NCBI GenBank assembly: GCA_023420795.1
Contig: JAEZVM010000246.1
Coordinates: 1-18,227 of the forward strand
Length of the DNA: 18,227 nt
Source of the DNA: Pseudomonadota bacterium
GTDB lineage: Bacteria; Pseudomonadota; Gammaproteobacteria; Burkholderiales; Burkholderiaceae_D
Direction: 5' to 3'
Shown: one piece after another, positions 15,325 to 18,227 of the stretch
How the letters are laid out: each line of letters starts with the position of its first letter
Position numbering within the stretch: the stretch's first letter is position 1
The notes under the pieces: model-generated
Told to the model about the DNA's origin: nothing
Seen by the model: only the letters and a program-made list of their open reading frames with translations
Databases searched by the model: none
Made by a program: the position numbers and the translations under genes

Positions 15325-15795
15325 TTAGCGGCGCATGTAGCCACGGCCGGGGCCGCGCTGAAACTGCTCATCGAAGATCTTCTGCTGCTCCGGCGTCAGT
15401 ACGCCATAGAACTCTTTCGTCGCAACCACGCGCTCCGCCATGTGTTTTTCCCGCTCCTTCATCAGCGCATGCATCTTCTCCATGCGCTCTGGCGCAGACA
15501 GCTTCGCAAGCTCCGCCCTGTCAGGACGGACAAGCGTGTCCGCCGGCTTCATCTTTCCGACATAGGTGCGCCACGCGTTTTCCTGCGAGGCGTTCAGCTT
15601 GAGCTTGTCATGCAATTCGGCTGCGCGTTTTTCCATCCACTCCTTCATCCGCTCGCCGCCCTTGCCATGATCACCGAAGGCATGCGACCCACCCATGTGG
15701 CCGCAGCCCGGCCCGCCCGCAATAGCGGCAACCGAACCAACGCCGAGGCCCGCAGCCAGGATGCCGATCAACAGACGTTTGCGAAATGTACTCAT
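15325..15795 (-). CDS. Spy/CpxP-like periplasmic LTXXQ-motif protein
   Basis: A 156-residue protein with a Sec signal peptide (basic start, hydrophobic core, A-I-A near 24-26). A Gly/His/Met segment with one Cys (G-C-G-H-M-G-G-S-H, about 30-38) follows, then long amphipathic charged helices and the L-T-P-E-Q motif at 133-137, with L-N-A-S-Q at 67-71 as the first LTxxQ-like repeat. It belongs to the Spy/CpxP/ZraP group of periplasmic chaperones or stress feedback proteins. The ATG at 15795 has AAGGA upstream; longer in-frame starts have no signal peptide. The Gly-His-Met-Cys stretch may bind metal. It is divergent from an OmpR-type two-component system, a typical arrangement for a target or feedback regulator. 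Confidence 0.85.
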   Translation of the reverse strand: MSTFRKRLLIGILAAGLGVGSVAAIAGGPGCGHMGGSHAFGDHGKGGERMKEWMEKRAAELHDKLKLNASQENAWRTYVGKMKPADTLVRPDRAELAKLSAPERMEKMHALMKEREKHMAERVVATKEFYGVLTPEQQKIFDEQFQRGPGRGYMRR

Positions 15796-15863
15796 CTTTG
15801 TTCCTTTGCTAAAGTTCATCCATTTACGGTGCGTATTGCACGGTTCACATGGTGCGGCAGCAA

Positions 15864-15971
15864 TGTATCGGGCGGGTGTCCCGTTGGTGAATAGTTGTAG
15901 CGCCAAGTATCCCCGGGAAGCCTGTTTGTATCGCGATGTATCCGACGGGCCGATCGAAATACAGCGATACA
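15864..15971. promoter_or_regulatory. TGTATC repeat array, candidate response-regulator operator
   Basis: TGTATC occurs at 15864-15869, 15927-15932 and 15937-15942 on the plus strand, and as GATACA at 15966-15971. Variants are AGTATC (15906-15911) and AATACA (15958-15963). Two copies are exactly 10 bp apart, one helical turn, the spacing used by OmpR/PhoB-family dimers. The array lies between the divergent Spy-like and regulator genes. Confidence 0.62.
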
Positions 15972-16013
15972 ATTTGCCAACTTCGCGATAACCGAACCCG
16001 CCATAATTCGTCC

Positions 16014-16733
16014 ATGGAAAATCCTGCCAATATTCTGGTCGTTGACGACGACCGCGAAATCAGCACGCTCCTCGCGGAATATCTGGAGAAGAACGGCTAC
16101 AAGGCGCTGATCGCCGGTGACGGCAAGGCGATGTGGAAGGCGATGGACGAAGCGCGCATCGACCTGATCGTGCTCGATCTGAATCTCCCCGGAGAAGACG
16201 GGCTGACGCTATGCCGCAATCTGCGCACGCGCTCGAACATACCGGTCATCATGCTGACCGCGCGCGGCGAGCCGCTGGACCGCATTCTCGGGCTGGAGAT
16301 GGGGGCCGACGACTATCTGCCGAAACCGTTCGAGCCGCGCGAACTGTTTGCGCGCATTCGCAGCGTACTGCGCCGCACGCATGCGCTGCCGCCGAACATG
16401 CAGGCAAATGAGCCGCAGCAGATGCACTTCGCCGGCTGGACCATGGATTTCACCGCCCGCCATCTGATCAATCCTGAAGGAATCGTTATCGCGCTGTCGG
16501 GCGCCGAATTCCGCCTATTGAAGATCTTTCTTGAACACGCCAATCGTGTTCTGAGCCGGGATCAATTGCTCAACCTGACGCAAGGCCGGGATGCCGACCC
16601 ATTCGACCGCTCGATCGACCTTCAGATCAGCCGCCTGCGCCAGAAGCTGGGCGAAGATGCTCGCTCGCCCCAGATCATCAAGACCGTGCGCAACGAGGGT
16701 TATGTGCTCGCCACACAGGTGGCGAAGGAATGA
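16014..16733 (+). CDS. OmpR/PhoB-family response regulator
   Basis: A 239-residue regulator. The receiver domain (1-120) has the acidic pair D11/D12, phospho-acceptor D55 (V-L-D-L-N-L-P), T82 and K104 (L-P-K-P-F). The C-terminal winged helix (about 135-235) has L-S-G-A-E-F-R-L-L and R-S-I-D-L-Q-I-S-R-L-R-Q-K-L, the OmpR-type DNA-binding pattern. The ATG at 16014 starts right at the receiver (M-E-N-P-A-N-I-L-V-V-D-D-D); upstream extension is non-domain sequence crossing the repeat array. No clear Shine-Dalgarno precedes it. The stop overlaps the kinase start (ATGA). It likely controls the divergent Spy-like gene and itself through the TGTATC sites, which is inference. Confidence 0.95.
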   Translation: MENPANILVVDDDREISTLLAEYLEKNGYKALIAGDGKAMWKAMDEARIDLIVLDLNLPGEDGLTLCRNLRTRSNIPVIMLTARGEPLDRILGLEMGADDYLPKPFEPRELFARIRSVLRRTHALPPNMQANEPQQMHFAGWTMDFTARHLINPEGIVIALSGAEFRLLKIFLEHANRVLSRDQLLNLTQGRDADPFDRSIDLQISRLRQKLGEDARSPQIIKTVRNEGYVLATQVAKE

Positions 16734-18076
16734 AAACGATTTTTCAATCGATGACGAGCCGGGTGTTCCTGATCATCATCGTCGGGGTCATTCTCAGTGC
16801 GGTGCTGGCACTGGGGCTCGCCTTCGGGGAACGCCAAAGGATCATCCGGCAGTTCCGCGATTTCCATGCGGTGGACAGGGTCGAGCAATTCGTGCTTTCG
16901 CTTGAAACCGTACCGGCGCATTTACGCGCCCCTTTCCTCGCAGCGGTAAGCGGGATCGGGATGCGGGCCGAAACAGCCGGCGCAGCCGACATAGCCATGG
17001 AGACGCGTTCTGAACTGGCAAGCCTACTCGATGAACGCCTCCCCGACGAGTATCAAATCGCATCAGCCGCCACCACCCCTGCCGAATGCTCGCGGATCAC
17101 CAGCAGGCACCGCCCGAGAAGACAGGAAGGTCGTGTCACATGTGAAGCCTTGCTGATAACGCTGCCGGATCGCTCGACGATACGCCTTACCCTCCTGCCG
17201 CCACGGCCGCCGCCGCTCGCGCCGCGCATCGACTATTTCACCTACGGCATTCTGTTCCTGATCAGTATCGGTGCATTGGCTGCGCTGGTTGCACGCATGA
17301 CCATGCGCCCCTTGAAGCAGCTCGCGCAGGCCGCAACCGAACTTGGCAACGACATCGAACGCGCGCCGTTGCCGGAGCGCGGTGCTGTGGAAATCCGCCA
17401 GGCGGCTGCGGCCTTTAACGCCATGCAGGCCCGCGTCCGCCACCATATCCGGCAACGTGCCCACATACTGGCCGCAATCACGCATGATCTGCAGACGCCG
17501 CTGACGCGTTTGCGGCTGCGGCTGGAGAAAGTAGGAGATACGGAGCTGCGCGAAAAACTGATCGGCGACCTATCAGCAATGCAAGGCATGGTGCGTGAAG
17601 GTCTCGATCTCGCTCGCAGCCTGGATTCGACCGAACCGGCACAACGACTTGATCTGGATTCGCTGATCGACAGCGTCTGTTCCGATGCCTCGGACGCGGG
17701 CCAACCCGTGAGCTTCGGCGGCAAGACAGGCGCGTTCCTCGTCGCCCGTCCGATTGCCCTGCGTCGCTGCCTGACCAATCTGATCGACAATGCGGTCAAA
17801 TATGGCAAGACGGCCCGCGTGAGTGCGGCCCGCGAGGGCACGTTTGCGGTTATACGGATCAGGGACGACGGCCCGGGAATTGCGGACAGCGAACTGGAGA
17901 AGGTTTTCGAGCCGTTTTACCGGCTCGAAAATTCCCGCTCGCGCGACACCGGAGGGACCGGGCTTGGATTGACCATCGCCCGCAATATCGCCGAACAACA
18001 GGGCGGAACAATACGCTTGCAAAATCACCCAGAAGGCGGGCTGGAAGTGATCCTGTCGCTCACCTGCCAGCGTTAG
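16730..18076 (+). CDS. Sensor histidine kinase, partner of the adjacent response regulator
   Basis: A 448-residue inner-membrane kinase. TM1 is about 12-32, followed by a periplasmic sensor region of about 135 residues, TM2 about 171-190 and a HAMP linker (about 190-243). The DHp domain has H252 in I-T-H-D-L-Q-T-P-L-T-R. The ATPase has an N box with N354 (L-T-N-L-I-D-N), G1 D-D-G-P-G-I (379-384), F-E-P-F-Y-R-L, and G2 G-G-T-G-L-G-L (408-414). All catalytic motifs look intact. The periplasmic part matches no sensor domain I recognise and has C120 and C138 with an R/H-rich loop between them, perhaps a disulfide. Four-base overlap with the regulator gene indicates a coupled pair. Confidence 0.95.
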   Translation: MKTIFQSMTSRVFLIIIVGVILSAVLALGLAFGERQRIIRQFRDFHAVDRVEQFVLSLETVPAHLRAPFLAAVSGIGMRAETAGAADIAMETRSELASLLDERLPDEYQIASAATTPAECSRITSRHRPRRQEGRVTCEALLITLPDRSTIRLTLLPPRPPPLAPRIDYFTYGILFLISIGALAALVARMTMRPLKQLAQAATELGNDIERAPLPERGAVEIRQAAAAFNAMQARVRHHIRQRAHILAAITHDLQTPLTRLRLRLEKVGDTELREKLIGDLSAMQGMVREGLDLARSLDSTEPAQRLDLDSLIDSVCSDASDAGQPVSFGGKTGAFLVARPIALRRCLTNLIDNAVKYGKTARVSAAREGTFAVIRIRDDGPGIADSELEKVFEPFYRLENSRSRDTGGTGLGLTIARNIAEQQGGTIRLQNHPEGGLEVILSLTCQR

Positions 18077-18087
18077 AGCATTTCTCG

Positions 18088-18182
18088 CCTGACCGTACTC
18101 GACCACTCTCGCGCCTACGATGCTCAACGTACGTCGCGTACGATTGCGCCTCTCGGCCCGACCTTGGTCAAGTACAGTCAGG
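18088..18182. repeat. Long imperfect inverted repeat after the kinase gene
   Basis: The arms 18088-18105 and 18165-18182 are 18 bp and pair except at two positions, both of which would be G-U in RNA from one strand. Between them lies a second palindrome, CGTACG-TCG-CGTACG (18128-18142). No coding frame is supported here. It may be a palindromic intergenic element, a small MITE-like relic or a structured 3' end; the window stops too soon to tell. Confidence 0.6.
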
Positions 18183-18227
18183 TTAAAGAACCTCTAGCTG
18201 GACGGAGTCGGATCGTTGGACGGGCAA

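Noticed and set aside
15167..15328. 53-codon plus-strand frame between dnr and the Spy-like gene
   Set aside because: It has purine-rich sequence near its start but reads through the Spy-like terminator and resembles no known peptide.
1..18227. CRISPR arrays, tRNA or rRNA genes, insertion sequences, prophage
   Set aside because: I looked for regular repeat-spacer units, cloverleaf-like segments, transposase or integrase frames and found none.

Overview
The window looks like part of a Betaproteobacterium chromosome, probably Burkholderiales and close to Oxalobacteraceae. This rests on protein flavour, moderately high GC and gene content; the genus cannot be named from sequence alone. It is a denitrification and anaerobic-respiration island. 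Almost every gene bears on respiring nitrogen oxides without oxygen or surviving the intermediates.

Layout. (1) 1-7827, minus strand: a nitrous oxide reductase cluster transcribed nosZ > nosR > nosD > nosF > nosY > nosL, with nosL cut by the left edge. NosZ is a Tat-exported clade I type with all seven CuZ histidines and the CuA ligands. The last four genes are packed with overlaps. A 338-bp gap with four hairpins separates nosZ from nosR. (2) 8282-12017, minus strand: a flavin-dependent nitronate monooxygenase-like gene followed by ubiU, ubiV and ubiT, the oxygen-independent ubiquinone pathway. Denitrifiers need this because the usual Ubi hydroxylases use O2. (3) 12232-14233, plus strand: a hemerythrin-like protein, a DUF2249 protein and a 12-helix NnrS/heme-copper-oxidase-like membrane protein, translationally coupled by overlaps. 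(4) 14264-14947, minus strand: a Dnr-type Crp/Fnr regulator without Fe-S cysteines but with the E-x-x-S-R motif that reads TTGAT half-sites. (5) 15325-18076: a Spy/CpxP-like periplasmic protein diverging from an OmpR-type response regulator and its histidine kinase. (6) 18077-18227: non-coding, with a long imperfect inverted repeat.

Regulatory logic. A perfect FNR/DNR box (TTGAT-N4-ATCAA) lies between the NMO-ubiUVT operon and the divergent hemerythrin operon. A 9/10 box lies upstream of nosZ at the spacing of a class II promoter. With a Dnr-like gene in the same window, this suggests one nitrogen-oxide or anoxia-responsive circuit controlling N2O reduction, anaerobic quinone synthesis and the hemerythrin/DUF2249/membrane module. 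The Spy-like gene and the two-component system appear to be a separate envelope-stress unit, with repeated TGTATC motifs between the divergent genes as a candidate operator.

The least described parts are the hemerythrin-DUF2249-membrane protein operon, the NMO-like flavoprotein heading the ubiUVT operon, and the TGTATC array. The remaining genes belong to known families.
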